Assembly: GCA_934216615.1 (NCBI GenBank)
Contig: CAKQCB010000007.1
Location: 1-64,000, forward strand
From: an uncultured Anaerolineae bacterium
Lineage (GTDB): Bacteria > Chloroflexota > Anaerolineae > Aggregatilineales > Phototrophicaceae
Length of the DNA stretch: 64,000 bases
Direction: 5' to 3'
The notes below the pieces were generated by a model. The model did not search any database. It worked only from the letters and a program-made list of their open reading frames with translations, and was not told where the DNA came from. Both the position numbers and the translations under genes were made by a program. How positions within the stretch are numbered: the stretch's first letter is position 1; each line of letters starts with the position of its first letter. Below, piece after piece: positions 17,460 to 26,045 of this stretch.

Positions 17460-18665
17460 TTATTTCGCTTCTGCTTCAGAGTGGCTAATCAAGTCCAGCG
17501 CATCGCCGATATTCTCAAAGCCTTTTAATGCGCGGTCGAGATGTTCTTTCTCATGGGTTGCCATATAGCTGGTGCGAAGTAAGCTGTTTTCAGGAGGTAC
17601 GCCCGGGGGAACCACAGGGTTAGTATAGACCCCTTGTTCGATCAGCGCGTGCCACGCCATCAAGGTGCGGAAATCGTCGCGCGTATACACAGGGATGATC
17701 GGCGTATTGCTCTTGCCTGTATCATAGCCAATGCGCTTGAAACCTTGACGCATGTATTCCGCGTTTTCCCACAGTTTATCAACCAATTGAGGTTCGGTTT
17801 CCATAATATCTAATGCTGCCAACGCCGCCGCCGCGCTGGATGCGGTCAATGCAGCGGAGAAGATTAACGAACGGGCGTGATGTTGAATGTAATGGATAGC
17901 ATCTTTATCACCAGCGATGAAGCCCCCAATCGACGCGAAGCTCTTGCTGAATGTGCCCATGATGAGATCGACATCGTCAGTCAAACCGAAGTGGTGCGCC
18001 GTCCCGCGCCCTCGCCCCGTAACGCCAATGCCATGCGCATCATCCACCATGATGCGAGCGCCATATTTTTTGCAGATTTCAACAATTTCAGGAAGCGGTG
18101 CAATATCCCCGCCCATGCTGTACACGCCATCCACAACGACGAGTTTCCCCGCATCTGTCGGAAGTTTGGCGAGTACTTCTTCTAAACTGCTCACATCATT
18201 ATGACGGAAACGACGCATTTCACCGCGTGCCATAAAACAACCATCGACAATACTGGCGTGGTCGTCTTTGTCGATAATAATGTAATCACCTTTTTGCACG
18301 ATGGCGGAAATCGTCCCGACGTTCGTTTGATACCCCGTCGCAAACACCAACGCGGCTTCTTTATTCATAAATTTAGCAAGACGACGGTCTAACTCTAAGT
18401 GCAATTCCAACGTCCCGTTCAAGAAACGTGAACCCGTTACGCTGGTGCCATAACGTTCAACCGCTTCAACCGCCGCTTTGCGAACGCGTGGGTCTGTGGT
18501 CAAACCAAGATAATTGTTTGACCCGATCATCACCACTTCTTTGCCTTCAAACATCGCTACGGCGCCTTCAGTATCACTCAAAGCCCGAAAGTATGGGTAA
18601 ACGCCAGCCTCCATCGCTTCTTTTGCGCGGGTGAAATTACGCACTTTATCAAATAATTCGGCCAC
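17460..18665 (-). CDS. PLP-dependent alpha-oxoamine synthase (KBL / BioF / serine palmitoyltransferase family)
   Basis: 401 residues, full length for the family. It starts with GTG, with GGGGG seven bases upstream. Motifs include SNNYLGL, GTSVTGSRFLNGT, DDAHGIGVTGRGRG, and the PLP-binding Lys in TFSKSFASIGG. These enzymes condense an acyl-CoA with an amino acid and release CO2: glycine to 2-amino-3-ketobutyrate (Kbl), alanine to KAPA (BioF), or serine to 3-ketosphinganine (SPT). The GSRFLNGT and SKSFASIGG forms look closest to bacterial SPT-like members, but I cannot fix the substrate. Neither tdh nor other biotin genes are adjacent, so threonine breakdown or biotin synthesis gains no support from context. 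Confidence 0.88.
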   Translation of the reverse strand: MAELFDKVRNFTRAKEAMEAGVYPYFRALSDTEGAVAMFEGKEVVMIGSNNYLGLTTDPRVRKAAVEAVERYGTSVTGSRFLNGTLELHLELDRRLAKFMNKEAALVFATGYQTNVGTISAIVQKGDYIIIDKDDHASIVDGCFMARGEMRRFRHNDVSSLEEVLAKLPTDAGKLVVVDGVYSMGGDIAPLPEIVEICKKYGARIMVDDAHGIGVTGRGRGTAHHFGLTDDVDLIMGTFSKSFASIGGFIAGDKDAIHYIQHHARSLIFSAALTASSAAAALAALDIMETEPQLVDKLWENAEYMRQGFKRIGYDTGKSNTPIIPVYTRDDFRTLMAWHALIEQGVYTNPVVPPGVPPENSLLRTSYMATHEKEHLDRALKGFENIGDALDLISHSEAEAK

Positions 18666-18923
18666 GAAGTGCCCCCTTCAAATTACAGTTCAACAATATC
18701 TCACAGGTATGCAGACTTGAGTTGATACACATAGTTCTCAATGATGTGTTCACCTTCACAAGCCTAAAACACCTAAACAGCATTATCGTGTCGGTTATCG
18801 CCATTGGGTATGCAATATATAACTCTAATTCTGAATTGTAGATTCATTCAAACTGAACTACAAGAACAAGACTTAATTGTGCATGATATGTAGGATAAAC
18901 GCACGGACGATCAAAAATTGAGA

Positions 18924-18942
18924 TCACCACAAGTTTTGGTGA
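18924..18942. promoter_or_regulatory. Inverted repeat just upstream of a promoter
   Basis: TCACCA and TGGTGA arms flank seven bases, ending five bases before the -35 box at 18947. The position suits an operator, though arms this short can occur by chance. Confidence 0.3.
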
Positions 18943-18946
18943 CATC

Positions 18947-18976
18947 TTGCACAATCGATAGATACGCGGTTAAAAT
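18947..18976 (+). promoter_or_regulatory. Predicted sigma70-type promoter of the small membrane protein gene
   Basis: TTGCAC (18947-18952), an 18-base spacer and TAAAAT (18971-18976), about 37 bases before the ATG. The remainder of 18666-19013 contains no gene that I can see. Confidence 0.6.
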
Positions 18977-19013
18977 ATAACTTAGATTTGCTTGAAAGTT
19001 CAGGAGTCAGTGA

Positions 19014-19250
19014 ATGTCATCATTATCCATTAAACGGATTGTTGCCTTTGCCGTTTCTATGGCCTTAGGGTTTGGCCTCGCCGCATTATTTGTAACGACT
19101 ATTTTGCCATGGATGGGCCCCAATAATGGCATGGCGATTTCTGTCGCTAAATATGGAACCCAATATTTCTTCTGGACAGCATTCCCACTGGGACTTTTCT
19201 TCCTCGTGTGGTTTGACCACTTTATGGACACCCGCATTTTCCCAGATTAG
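19014..19250 (+). CDS. Small two-helix membrane protein
   Basis: 78 residues with AGGAG eight bases before the ATG. Two hydrophobic segments (about 9-31 and 50-66) are joined by a loop containing PWMGPNNG. The family is not recognised. A promoter upstream and a strong terminator downstream make it a single-gene unit, which supports it as a real gene despite its size. Confidence 0.7.
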   Translation: MSSLSIKRIVAFAVSMALGFGLAALFVTTILPWMGPNNGMAISVAKYGTQYFFWTAFPLGLFFLVWFDHFMDTRIFPD

Positions 19251-19277
19251 TCGATCTCGGTTGATTGCACGCAGTTC

Positions 19278-19316
19278 AAAACAGCCTTCATGATTCAATC
19301 TGAAGGCTGTTTTTGT
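19278..19316 (+). terminator. Bidirectional terminator between convergent genes
   Basis: AAAACAGCCTTCA pairs with TGAAGGCTGTTTT around a ten-base loop. A tracts and T tracts on both sides suit termination of the small membrane gene and of the polysaccharide deacetylase gene. Confidence 0.85.
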
Positions 19317-19321
19317 GCGCG

Positions 19322-20164
19322 TTATGAATTCCACCCCAACAGTTGTTGTAAGCCATTCACCCCTGTTTCGTGGGTGATGCGCAGACGGGTCATCTCCAAA
19401 CGGTTATCAGAAGTATGGAGCGCGCCCGGTTGGGTCGTGACGGCTCTCCAAATCGGCATTGTTGCTAGGGTGCTCAGGGTATTGTCATCGTAACTGCCCA
19501 CGGGATAGCTAAACATGCGTGACGGTCGGCCTGTATACACCTGCAAACTCTCTAAACTGCCTAATACTTCATAAACCAAGAAATCATAATCACGGTTATC
19601 CAGTTCTGCATGGGTCTTGGTATGCGCTTCCATATCCATACCTGCATTCGCCATTTCGCTCACCTGCGCCCAATTCATATAAGCGGGGTTATTCGCGTCC
19701 ACCTGCCCCGTAATAATGAAGAAAGTCGCGGTGAAGCCATACTGACGAAGCATCGGAAATACAATCGAATAATGGTCGATATAGCCGTCATCAAACGTTA
19801 GGATGACGGGCTTAGCGGGTAAGCTCGCCCCTGTGAGCAACGCATTATTCAAGGCATAGAGCGAAATTGGGGTATAGCCTTCATAAAAGAAATATTCCAA
19901 ATGCTGACGAAATAAGGTGGGCGAGAGCGTCAATTGACGGCGCATCTCATCGGCATTTTCCGGCGCTTCGCTGACATAGTGGTACATCAAAATCGGCACA
20001 TGAATACGCCGATAAGTGCCATCCCATGCAGGTTCACCATAAAACTGCAAATACTGCTGAGGGGGAATCGTCGCATCTTGTGAATGGACAGGCACCCAAT
20101 ACAACACCCCAGTGATAAGGAACATCAGCAGAAGCCGATACCGCTGTTGAATCAATTGGCGCAC
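19322..20164 (-). CDS. Polysaccharide deacetylase (NodB / carbohydrate esterase 4 family), exported
   Basis: 280 residues. An N-terminal hydrophobic segment (about 10-27) exports or anchors it. The CE4 fold is marked by VPILMYHYVSE, the TFDDGY motif that supplies catalytic Asp and a metal Asp, the metal-binding His pair in AHTKTHAEL, and RPSRMFSYPVGSYDD. Enzymes of this family remove N-acetyl groups from peptidoglycan, chitin or exopolysaccharide. The spacing of the motifs is normal and nothing suggests inactivation. The substrate cannot be told from context. Confidence 0.9.
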   Translation of the reverse strand: MRQLIQQRYRLLLMFLITGVLYWVPVHSQDATIPPQQYLQFYGEPAWDGTYRRIHVPILMYHYVSEAPENADEMRRQLTLSPTLFRQHLEYFFYEGYTPISLYALNNALLTGASLPAKPVILTFDDGYIDHYSIVFPMLRQYGFTATFFIITGQVDANNPAYMNWAQVSEMANAGMDMEAHTKTHAELDNRDYDFLVYEVLGSLESLQVYTGRPSRMFSYPVGSYDDNTLSTLATMPIWRAVTTQPGALHTSDNRLEMTRLRITHETGVNGLQQLLGWNS

Positions 20165-20231
20165 AGAACCCCCTTACTCTATTTTTCAGAGCATACGTTA
20201 AGAGGGTTGATGTCGTCAATGTTTGGGGGTG

Positions 20232-20244
20232 TGAGAGACTCTCA
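20232..20244. promoter_or_regulatory. Perfect 13-bp palindrome upstream of HMG-CoA reductase gene
   Basis: TGAGAG-A-CTCTCA lies about 72 bases before the reductase start and eight bases before a GATAAT -10-like hexamer (20252-20257). It could be an operator for the mevalonate cluster; no family is assigned. Confidence 0.3.
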
Positions 20245-20316
20245 AAACAGCGATAATCGTGCGAGTTTTCACAACCTGATAGCTTTTGACAGTTGGCTAC
20301 CAGTAGGATCGAAGGC

Positions 20317-21615
20317 ATGATGAGCGAAAAAACTTCACGAATTTCCGGTTTTTATAAATTAGATACGCAAAGTCGCCAAAACCTTTTGGCACAATGGGCT
20401 GAACTCACCTCTGAAGAAGTTCAGTCCTTGCATCCAGAACACGGCCTCAGCCTAGAGGCGGCGTCTCATATGATTGAAAATGCCGTCGGTGTGTTTGGGA
20501 TGCCTTTTGGCATCGCGACCAATTTTCTAATCAATGGGCGTGATTATCTGATTCCCATGGTGATCGAAGAACCTTCCGTTGTGGCGGCAATCAGTAATGC
20601 CGCCCGTTTCTTCCGCGAAGGGGGCGGTTTTCAAACATCCAGCGATGACCCGATCATGATTGGGCAGATTCAAGTTTTGGATGTCCCGAATATCCCCGCG
20701 GCCATCGAAGCCATTCAAGCAGAAAAAACCTCCCTCCTAGCCGAAGTAGATCAAATGGGTGGAAGCATCGTTAAACGAGGCGGAGGCGCGCGCGACCTTG
20801 AAACCCGTGTGATCGATCATCCTGCAACCGGCCCGATGTTGATCATTCATCTGTTGATGGATACACGAGACGCGATGGGGGCAAACGCCATCAATACGGC
20901 AGTTGAACATCTCGCACCCCGTATCGAAAGCCTCACCCAAGGGCGCGTGAACTTACGCATTTTAAGCAACCTCACCGACCGTCGCAAAGCGCGTGTCGAA
21001 GGGGTGATCCCCGCAGAAACCCTCAAAACGGAGCACTTCACAGGCCAAGATGTGGTCAAAGCCATTGTTGAAGCGGGAGCATTTGCGGAAGCCGATCCCT
21101 ACCGTGCGGCGACCCATAATAAAGGGGTGATGAACGGCATTGATGCCGTCGTCATCGCCACCGGCAATGATTGGCGCGCCATCGAAGCGGGCGCACATGC
21201 ATATGCCGCTCGTAACGGACGCTACACCAGTTTTACCCACTGGTGGCAAGATGCAGATGGAAATTTACGCGGTTCGTTAGAGATGCCCCTTTCGGTAGGA
21301 ATTGTGGGCGGGGCAACGCGCGTACACCCCACCGCCAAACTTGCCATGAAAATTCTGAATGTTCGTTCGGCCAGCGAATTGGCAGAAATTATCGTCGCGG
21401 TTGGGTTGGCGCAGAACCTCGCCGCCATCCGCGCATTGGCGACAGACGGGATTCAACAGGGACACATGCGCATGCACGCCCGACAAATTGCTGTAGCCGC
21501 AGGCGCATCAGATCATCAAGTTGCAGAGGTTGCGGCACAACTGATTAAAAGCAATAACATCCGTTTAGAAAACGCTCTGAACATTGTGCAATCCATGAAG
21601 GAAAATTCCGAATGA
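20317..21615 (+). CDS. Hydroxymethylglutaryl-CoA reductase, class II type
   Basis: I start at ATG 20317 ([12 protein letters not shown]), with AGGA about ten bases upstream; an in-frame TTG at 20293 is less likely. About 432 residues. Motifs are those of the short class II enzymes: [14 protein letters not shown], the catalytic Glu in EEPSVVAA, Lys in [12 protein letters not shown], the Asp in that same motif, and the C-terminal His in [11 protein letters not shown]. It interconverts HMG-CoA and mevalonate with NAD(P)H, feeding isoprenoid synthesis. No membrane anchor is present. It is the first gene of the mevalonate cluster and overlaps the next start by four bases (ATGA). Several class II enzymes work in catabolism, but pairing with an HMG-CoA synthase argues for biosynthesis here. 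Confidence 0.95.
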   Translation: MMSEKTSRISGFYKLDTQSRQNLLAQWAELTSEEVQSLHPEHGLSLEAASHMIENAVGVFGMPFGIATNFLINGRDYLIPMVIEEPSVVAAISNAARFFREGGGFQTSSDDPIMIGQIQVLDVPNIPAAIEAIQAEKTSLLAEVDQMGGSIVKRGGGARDLETRVIDHPATGPMLIIHLLMDTRDAMGANAINTAVEHLAPRIESLTQGRVNLRILSNLTDRRKARVEGVIPAETLKTEHFTGQDVVKAIVEAGAFAEADPYRAATHNKGVMNGIDAVVIATGNDWRAIEAGAHAYAARNGRYTSFTHWWQDADGNLRGSLEMPLSVGIVGGATRVHPTAKLAMKILNVRSASELAEIIVAVGLAQNLAAIRALATDGIQQGHMRMHARQIAVAAGASDHQVAEVAAQLIKSNNIRLENALNIVQSMKENSE

Positions 21616-22703
21616 CCACTTATTCACAGAACGGCACTCAGCCCCACTCGACCGACTTACTCCAACCAGACCGTAAAGTAGGGATCGTGGGCTATGGCGC
21701 ATATATTCCGCGCTATCGTTTACCCGGCAGTGAAGTCGCCCGCGTTTGGACAGGTAGCCCCACGGGAAGCCCTGTCACAGAAAAGGCAGTCGCTGGCCCT
21801 GATGAAGATGTCACCACAATGTCGATAGAAGCGGCGCGTAATGCCCTCGCCCGCGCCGCCATTGACCCGCGTGAATTACGCGCTGTATGGATTGGCAGTG
21901 AAAGCCACCCGTATGCGGTAAAACCGACCAGCACCATCGTCGCGGAAAGCATCGGCGCGTCGCCGAATATTCAAGCCGCAGACTGGGAATTTGCTTGTAA
22001 AGCGGGAACCGAAGCCGTGCAAGCATCGATTGGGCTTGTCGGTAGTGGGATGGGCAATTACACCCTCAGCATTGGCATGGACACGGCACAATCTCGTCCG
22101 GGGGATGCGCTCGAATATACCGCAGCTTCAGGTGGGGCGGCCTTCATCATCGGCCCAGCAGAAAAATCTGTCGCTGTGTATCAAGGCAGTTACAGCTTCG
22201 TGACCGACACGCCGGACTTCTGGCGTCGTGCGGATGAAAGTTATCCCAGTCACGGGGAACGTTTCACAGGGGAACCAGCCTACTTCAACCATGTGATTTC
22301 GTCCGCCGGCAAGTTGATGGAAATGCTCGGCACCACTGCGGAAGATTACACCTATGCCGTCTTTCATCAACCCAATGTGAAGTTCCCTGCCCGCGCCGCC
22401 GCCATGTTAGGGTTTAAAGACGAACAGATCAAACATGGACTTTTGGCTGACAAAGTGGGCAATGTGTATTCTGGCTCTTGTATGTTAGGGCTTACCGCAA
22501 TTTTGGATATTGCTCAGCCCGGCGACCGTATCCTGATGGTCAGTTATGGTTCAGGCGCAGGGTCAGATTCATTCGATCTCGTCGTGACGGACCGCATCAA
22601 AGAGGTGCCTGCGCGCGCACCCCGCACCGCCGATTATATTCAACGACGCACACAAATTGATTACGCGACCTACTGCCGTTATCGCGGCTTACTAAAAGGG
22701 TAA
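21612..22703 (+). CDS. Hydroxymethylglutaryl-CoA synthase, archaeal type
   Basis: 363 residues, close to the archaeal enzymes rather than the longer eukaryotic or Gram-positive ones. The nucleophilic Cys129 lies in FACKAGTEA and the catalytic His252 in [22 protein letters not shown] and [10 protein letters not shown] are also family motifs. It condenses acetyl-CoA with acetoacetyl-CoA to HMG-CoA. About 20 extra residues precede the usual start. Translation is coupled to the reductase through the four-base overlap, and the thiolase-fold gene follows after six bases. In archaea this enzyme works in a complex with an acetoacetyl-CoA thiolase bridged by a DUF35 protein; all three parts are encoded here, but two are altered. 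Confidence 0.95.
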   Translation: MTTYSQNGTQPHSTDLLQPDRKVGIVGYGAYIPRYRLPGSEVARVWTGSPTGSPVTEKAVAGPDEDVTTMSIEAARNALARAAIDPRELRAVWIGSESHPYAVKPTSTIVAESIGASPNIQAADWEFACKAGTEAVQASIGLVGSGMGNYTLSIGMDTAQSRPGDALEYTAASGGAAFIIGPAEKSVAVYQGSYSFVTDTPDFWRRADESYPSHGERFTGEPAYFNHVISSAGKLMEMLGTTAEDYTYAVFHQPNVKFPARAAAMLGFKDEQIKHGLLADKVGNVYSGSCMLGLTAILDIAQPGDRILMVSYGSGAGSDSFDLVVTDRIKEVPARAPRTADYIQRRTQIDYATYCRYRGLLKG

Positions 22704-22709
22704 AACCTG

Positions 22710-23876
22710 ATGACAAACGTAGCAATTATTGGGATTGGTCAAACACCTGTAGGCGAGCATTGGGAAAGCAGTTTGCGCACCCTCGCAACAGATGCCGTCG
22801 AAGCCGCGCTCCAAGACGCAGGTCTAGCTGATCAAGTAGGAAGCATTGACGCGGTCGTGGTGGGGAATGCCTACGGCGCCACCTTCAGCAGTCAAGCACA
22901 GCTCGCACCCCTCATCGCCGACCATGTGGGTCTGCGTGGGGTAGAAGCCTTCACCGTTGAAGCGGGCGATGCCAGTGGCGGCGCCGCTTTGCGATCCGGC
23001 GCCGCCTTGATCGCGTCAGGCATGGCGCGTCGTGTGCTGGTGGTCGGGGTCGAAAAATCGAGCGATATGGTCGGAAGTGCCCATCTGAGCGCGCGCAATA
23101 TCAGCTTAGATGCTGACTATGAATCGATTCAAGGCGTCACCTTGCCCAGCCTCGCGGCGCTTTTGATGCGCCGTTACATGCACGAATATCAAGTTCCGCT
23201 CAGCGCCTTTGAACCATTCAGCATCAACGCCCATGCTAATGGCTCAAAAAACCGTTATTCAATGTACAAAAATCAGATCAAACCCGGCGCGTTTGGCAAA
23301 GCACCGATGGTTGCCGACCCTGTCACCTTATTTGACGCCGCACCTGATGCGGATGGAGCGGCAGCGGTGATTTTGACCGCGTCTCAACACGCGGGCGATC
23401 TTGTCCCGAAGCCGATTCAAATCGCGTCTAGCACCAGTGCCAGTGACAGCCTCGCTCTGCATGATCGTGACGAATTGTTATGGCTAGAAGCGATTGCGCG
23501 TTCTACCCGTCAAGCTTTAGAACAGGCTGGAATTGATGGCAGTGCCATCGACTTATTCGAATTGCAAGATGCCTACACAATTTTGTCTGTACTCACCTTA
23601 GAGGCCGCAGGGTTTGCGAACGTTGGCGAAGGTTGGAAGCTGGCAGAAAATGGCGGTGTGGGGTTAACGGGGACGCTGCCCATCTCAACGTTTGGCGGAA
23701 TGAAAAGTCGTGGCAACCCAGCAGGCGCATCCGGTGTTTACCAAGCCGTCGAAGCGGTGCTTCAACTGCGTGGTGACGCAGGTGCTAACCAAGTTGCTGA
23801 TGCAAAATATGCCATGATCCAAAATGTCGGGGGGTTGGCAAGCACAGTGGTGACACACATCCTCAAAACCATTTAG
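22710..23876 (+). CDS. Thiolase-fold (SCP2/archaeal type) protein lacking the catalytic residues
   Basis: 388 residues, full length and colinear with archaeal acetoacetyl-CoA thiolases (MTNVAIIGIGQTPVGE start, LVVGVEKSSDM, PISTFGGMKSRG). The three residues that define catalysis are all changed. The nucleophilic Cys of VEAACASG is Asp in VEAGDASGG. The His of the HDCF motif is Gln in ELQDAYT. The His of GHPxGA is Asn in GNPAGASG. The frame is intact, so this is a maintained protein. It may be a scaffold for HMG-CoA synthase, or act in another way, as the Cys-less SCP2-thiolase-like aldolases (Ltp2) do with their DUF35 partners. Ordinary thiolase activity looks unlikely. Confidence 0.88.
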   Translation: MTNVAIIGIGQTPVGEHWESSLRTLATDAVEAALQDAGLADQVGSIDAVVVGNAYGATFSSQAQLAPLIADHVGLRGVEAFTVEAGDASGGAALRSGAALIASGMARRVLVVGVEKSSDMVGSAHLSARNISLDADYESIQGVTLPSLAALLMRRYMHEYQVPLSAFEPFSINAHANGSKNRYSMYKNQIKPGAFGKAPMVADPVTLFDAAPDADGAAAVILTASQHAGDLVPKPIQIASSTSASDSLALHDRDELLWLEAIARSTRQALEQAGIDGSAIDLFELQDAYTILSVLTLEAAGFANVGEGWKLAENGGVGLTGTLPISTFGGMKSRGNPAGASGVYQAVEAVLQLRGDAGANQVADAKYAMIQNVGGLASTVVTHILKTI

Positions 23877-23976
23877 AGGCGTATTTCGCTTCTATTTGAG
23901 AGTGGATGATAGCAATGAACGGGGTATTGATAGGTTTTGATAGTCGATTTCCCCTATTCTAAAACTATCTTGTGCA

Positions 23977-23989
23977 GTTTGTAACAAAC
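23977..23989. promoter_or_regulatory. Perfect palindrome before the DUF35 gene
   Basis: GTTTGT-A-ACAAAC lies 53 bases before the DUF35 N-terminal ORF, in the 166-base gap after the thiolase-fold gene. It could be an operator; there is no further evidence. Confidence 0.25.
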
Positions 23990-24042
23990 AAAATGACGCA
24001 AGCATTTGATTCAGTAAATTGTTGTATACGAAGGACAACACT

Positions 24043-24210
24043 ATGCAAATTTCACGTCATTGGAGAATGAAACCACTGCGTTATCGTTTAGAAGCAATGG
24101 TCAACCAAAAAGGCGAAGTTGCATTCCAAAAGCGCACACGCAGTTCTGACATGAACAAAGACACCAAAGTGGTTGAAACAGAAGCACAAAAAGTTGTTAC
24201 AACACGCTAA
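24043..24210 (+). CDS. DUF35 N-terminal (rubredoxin-like) segment without its cysteines
   Basis: 55 residues from the ATG at 24043, with AAGGA seven bases upstream. The opening SRHWRMKPLRYRLE matches the start of DUF35 (acyl-CoA-associated OB-fold) proteins, which normally continue with a CxxCG...FPPR..CPxC zinc ribbon. Here no Cys is left; the region reads AMVNQKGEVAFQKRTRSS. The frame stops at TAA (24208-24210). The next ORF, which holds the OB-fold half, is in exactly the same frame. Either this is a real split gene or a single nonsense codon has cut a DUF35 gene. In the archaeal complex the intact protein ties thiolase to HMG-CoA synthase. Confidence 0.75.
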   Translation: MQISRHWRMKPLRYRLEAMVNQKGEVAFQKRTRSSDMNKDTKVVETEAQKVVTTR

Positions 24211-24240
24211 ACGGGTCTATACACAGAAAAGATAGACACT

Positions 24241-24543
24241 ATGGAAGTACGTAAACAAGTTGAAGTTCAACCAGAAAAAGTAACCCTTTCTGGTTTTGGG
24301 ACGGTGTACAGCTTTACCACCGTCACAGAAGCCCCAGAAGGCTATGAAGAACAAGCACCTTACCTTCTCGCCCTTGTCCAGCTCGACGAAGGGCCGATGC
24401 TCACCGCACAAATCACCGATGGCGATGGGGAATTGGCTATTGGCGACCGTGTGGAAATGGTCACACGCAAGCTCACAACCGAAGGGCCACGCGGAATGAT
24501 CGTCTATGGTTACAAATTCCGTAAAGTGTTGGCTTCTCAATAA
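24241..24543 (+). CDS. DUF35 OB-fold protein (C-terminal half of the thiolase / HMG-CoA synthase partner)
   Basis: 100 residues from the ATG at 24241. The sequence GFGTVYSFTTV, PEGYEEQAPYLLALVQLDEG, LTAQITD and the ending GMIVYGYKFRK is a typical DUF35 OB fold. It starts 30 bases after the TAA of the N-terminal piece, in the same frame and with no other stop between them; no strong ribosome site precedes it. The OB fold in this family binds the thiolase and provides shared access to acyl-CoA. It closes the mevalonate cluster and is followed by a terminator, so it is likely read together with the N-terminal piece. Confidence 0.85.
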   Translation: MEVRKQVEVQPEKVTLSGFGTVYSFTTVTEAPEGYEEQAPYLLALVQLDEGPMLTAQITDGDGELAIGDRVEMVTRKLTTEGPRGMIVYGYKFRKVLASQ

Positions 24544-24569
24544 AATCAACTTTTGAATAGAATGGACTG

Positions 24570-24599
24570 AGCGCACCTTAAAAAGTGCGCTTTTTCTTT
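24570..24599 (+). terminator. Rho-independent terminator of the mevalonate/DUF35 cluster
   Basis: AGCGCAC pairs with GTGCGCT around an eight-base loop and is followed by a T-rich run, 26 bases after the DUF35 stop. Confidence 0.85.
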
Positions 24600-24635
24600 A
24601 ATATGCTCAATAGATATTGGCTATCCATCCTCTAA

Positions 24636-25019
24636 ATGACTATGGGAAAATCAAAGCCTTCAGCCAAACAAAGAACAGGTCAGCGGGGTGAAACGCTGGC
24701 GACTGAATTTCTCATTCAAGCAGGATGGGTGATTGTAGAGAGAAATTGGCGCTGCGCATCCGGCGAGATTGACATCATCGCGAAAGACGGCGAGACGCTG
24801 ATTTTTGTTGAAGTGCGCACCCGTCACAGCGCCAATACGGAACCGAACTTTGAAAGTTTTACGCCGCGCAAACGTGCCAAGATGATCGCCACATCAGACG
24901 AGTATCTGTCAACACACCAATTGGAAGATAGCCCTTACCGCATTGATGCCATCGCGATCAGTTTTGCACCGCATAGCGCGCCGATCATCGAACATATCCC
25001 CGACGTTTTGAACTGGTAA
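24636..25019 (+). CDS. YraN / UPF0102 family nuclease-fold protein
   Basis: 127 residues, the normal size. It has the restriction-endonuclease-like core of UPF0102: RGETLATEFL, then WRCASGEIDIIAKDGETLIFVEVRTR, where the GExD and ExK-like residues lie (here EVR), and the TPRKRAKM stretch. Proteins of this family are widely conserved; proposed roles are in DNA processing, and no definite function is settled. A start a few codons later (MGKSK) is equally possible. It is followed by miaA after a promoter. Confidence 0.9.
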   Translation: MTMGKSKPSAKQRTGQRGETLATEFLIQAGWVIVERNWRCASGEIDIIAKDGETLIFVEVRTRHSANTEPNFESFTPRKRAKMIATSDEYLSTHQLEDSPYRIDAIAISFAPHSAPIIEHIPDVLNW

Positions 25020-25033
25020 CCTACGAAACACGG

Positions 25034-25039
25034 TATAAT
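25034..25039 (+). promoter_or_regulatory. Likely -10 box upstream of miaA
   Basis: A perfect TATAAT lies about 40 bases before the miaA start. The best -35 candidate, TTGAAC near 25008, sits at a long 20-base spacing, so only the -10 is marked. Confidence 0.45.
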
Positions 25040-25079
25040 TACGTTTGCATACCACCCTACTGAATGAAAGATTGTACGC

Positions 25080-26039
25080 TTGTTGAAATCCTCAAAGTCA
25101 CTCATTCCTCTTTTAGTTGTTTTAGGGCCAACGGCTGTAGGAAAAACAGCGCTTGCTATCGAATTAGCCGAGACGTATAACGGTGAGATCATTAATGCCG
25201 ACAGCCGTCAAATTTACCGCTACATGGATATTGGCACAGCTAAGCCTACGTCTGAACAACAAAGCCGTGTTCCGCACCACATGGTGAGCATTGTTGACCC
25301 CGACGAAACACTCACTGTCGCACAGTATCAAGAGATGGCGAATCAGCAGATTTGTGAAATTCATCAACGCGGAAAAATCCCCATTCTCGCAGGCGGAACA
25401 GGACAATACATCACGGCCATTCTGGAAGGCTGGTCGATTCCTAAAGTTGCGCCCAATGCAGAAATCCGCGCTGAGTATGAGAACTTCGCTCAAACCTATG
25501 GTGTCCGAGCACTGTATGAGGAGCTTCAAAAAGTCGATGCTGAAGCGGCTCAACAAATCCACCCCAATAACACCCGCCGTGTGATCCGTGCGTTAGAAGT
25601 GATTCGTGTGACGGGTCAACGGTTTAGCGAGCAACGACGCAAAACGCCCCCACCCTATCATGTATTGCAGTTCGGACTGACGATGGAGCGTGAAACGCTG
25701 TATCAACAAGCAGATCAACGTGTGCATACGATGATTGAGATGGGTTTTGTCGAAGAGGTAAAAAGCCTGCTCATGCGGTATGATCGACGTTTAAGTTCGA
25801 TGTCTGGCTTAGGCTATCGTGAATTAGCCTCGCATCTTTTGGATGGCATTTCATTAGAGCAGGCCATCACCGAAACATGTTTCCAAACTCATAATTTCAT
25901 ACGGCGACAATATACATGGTTTCGCAATCATGATGACGGTATTCAATGGATTGACCGAAAACAGATGGATCAGGATCATATTCATATGCTGGTTGAAACT
26001 TGGCTTCAAGCCAATCCAACATCTGTGGCTGAGGAGTAA
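25080..26039 (+). CDS. miaA: tRNA dimethylallyltransferase
   Basis: 319 residues, normal for MiaA. The P-loop GPTAVGKT (about 18-25) is followed by the DSRQIYRYMDIGTAKP motif, GGTGQYITA and RRVIRALEVIRVTG. It transfers a dimethylallyl group from DMAPP to N6 of A37 in tRNAs reading codons that start with U. The start is one of two adjacent TTG codons (25080 or 25083); I keep the first. Its substrate DMAPP comes from the isoprenoid pathway, to which the mevalonate cluster just upstream contributes. The next gene starts six bases after the stop. Confidence 0.95.
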   Translation: MLKSSKSLIPLLVVLGPTAVGKTALAIELAETYNGEIINADSRQIYRYMDIGTAKPTSEQQSRVPHHMVSIVDPDETLTVAQYQEMANQQICEIHQRGKIPILAGGTGQYITAILEGWSIPKVAPNAEIRAEYENFAQTYGVRALYEELQKVDAEAAQQIHPNNTRRVIRALEVIRVTGQRFSEQRRKTPPPYHVLQFGLTMERETLYQQADQRVHTMIEMGFVEEVKSLLMRYDRRLSSMSGLGYRELASHLLDGISLEQAITETCFQTHNFIRRQYTWFRNHDDGIQWIDRKQMDQDHIHMLVETWLQANPTSVAEE

Positions 26040-26045
26040 CACATT

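Noticed and set aside
24208..24210. Readthrough or recoding signal at the DUF35 stop codon
   Set aside because: No pseudoknot or known recoding context is evident; the shared frame is noted, but recoding is not claimed.
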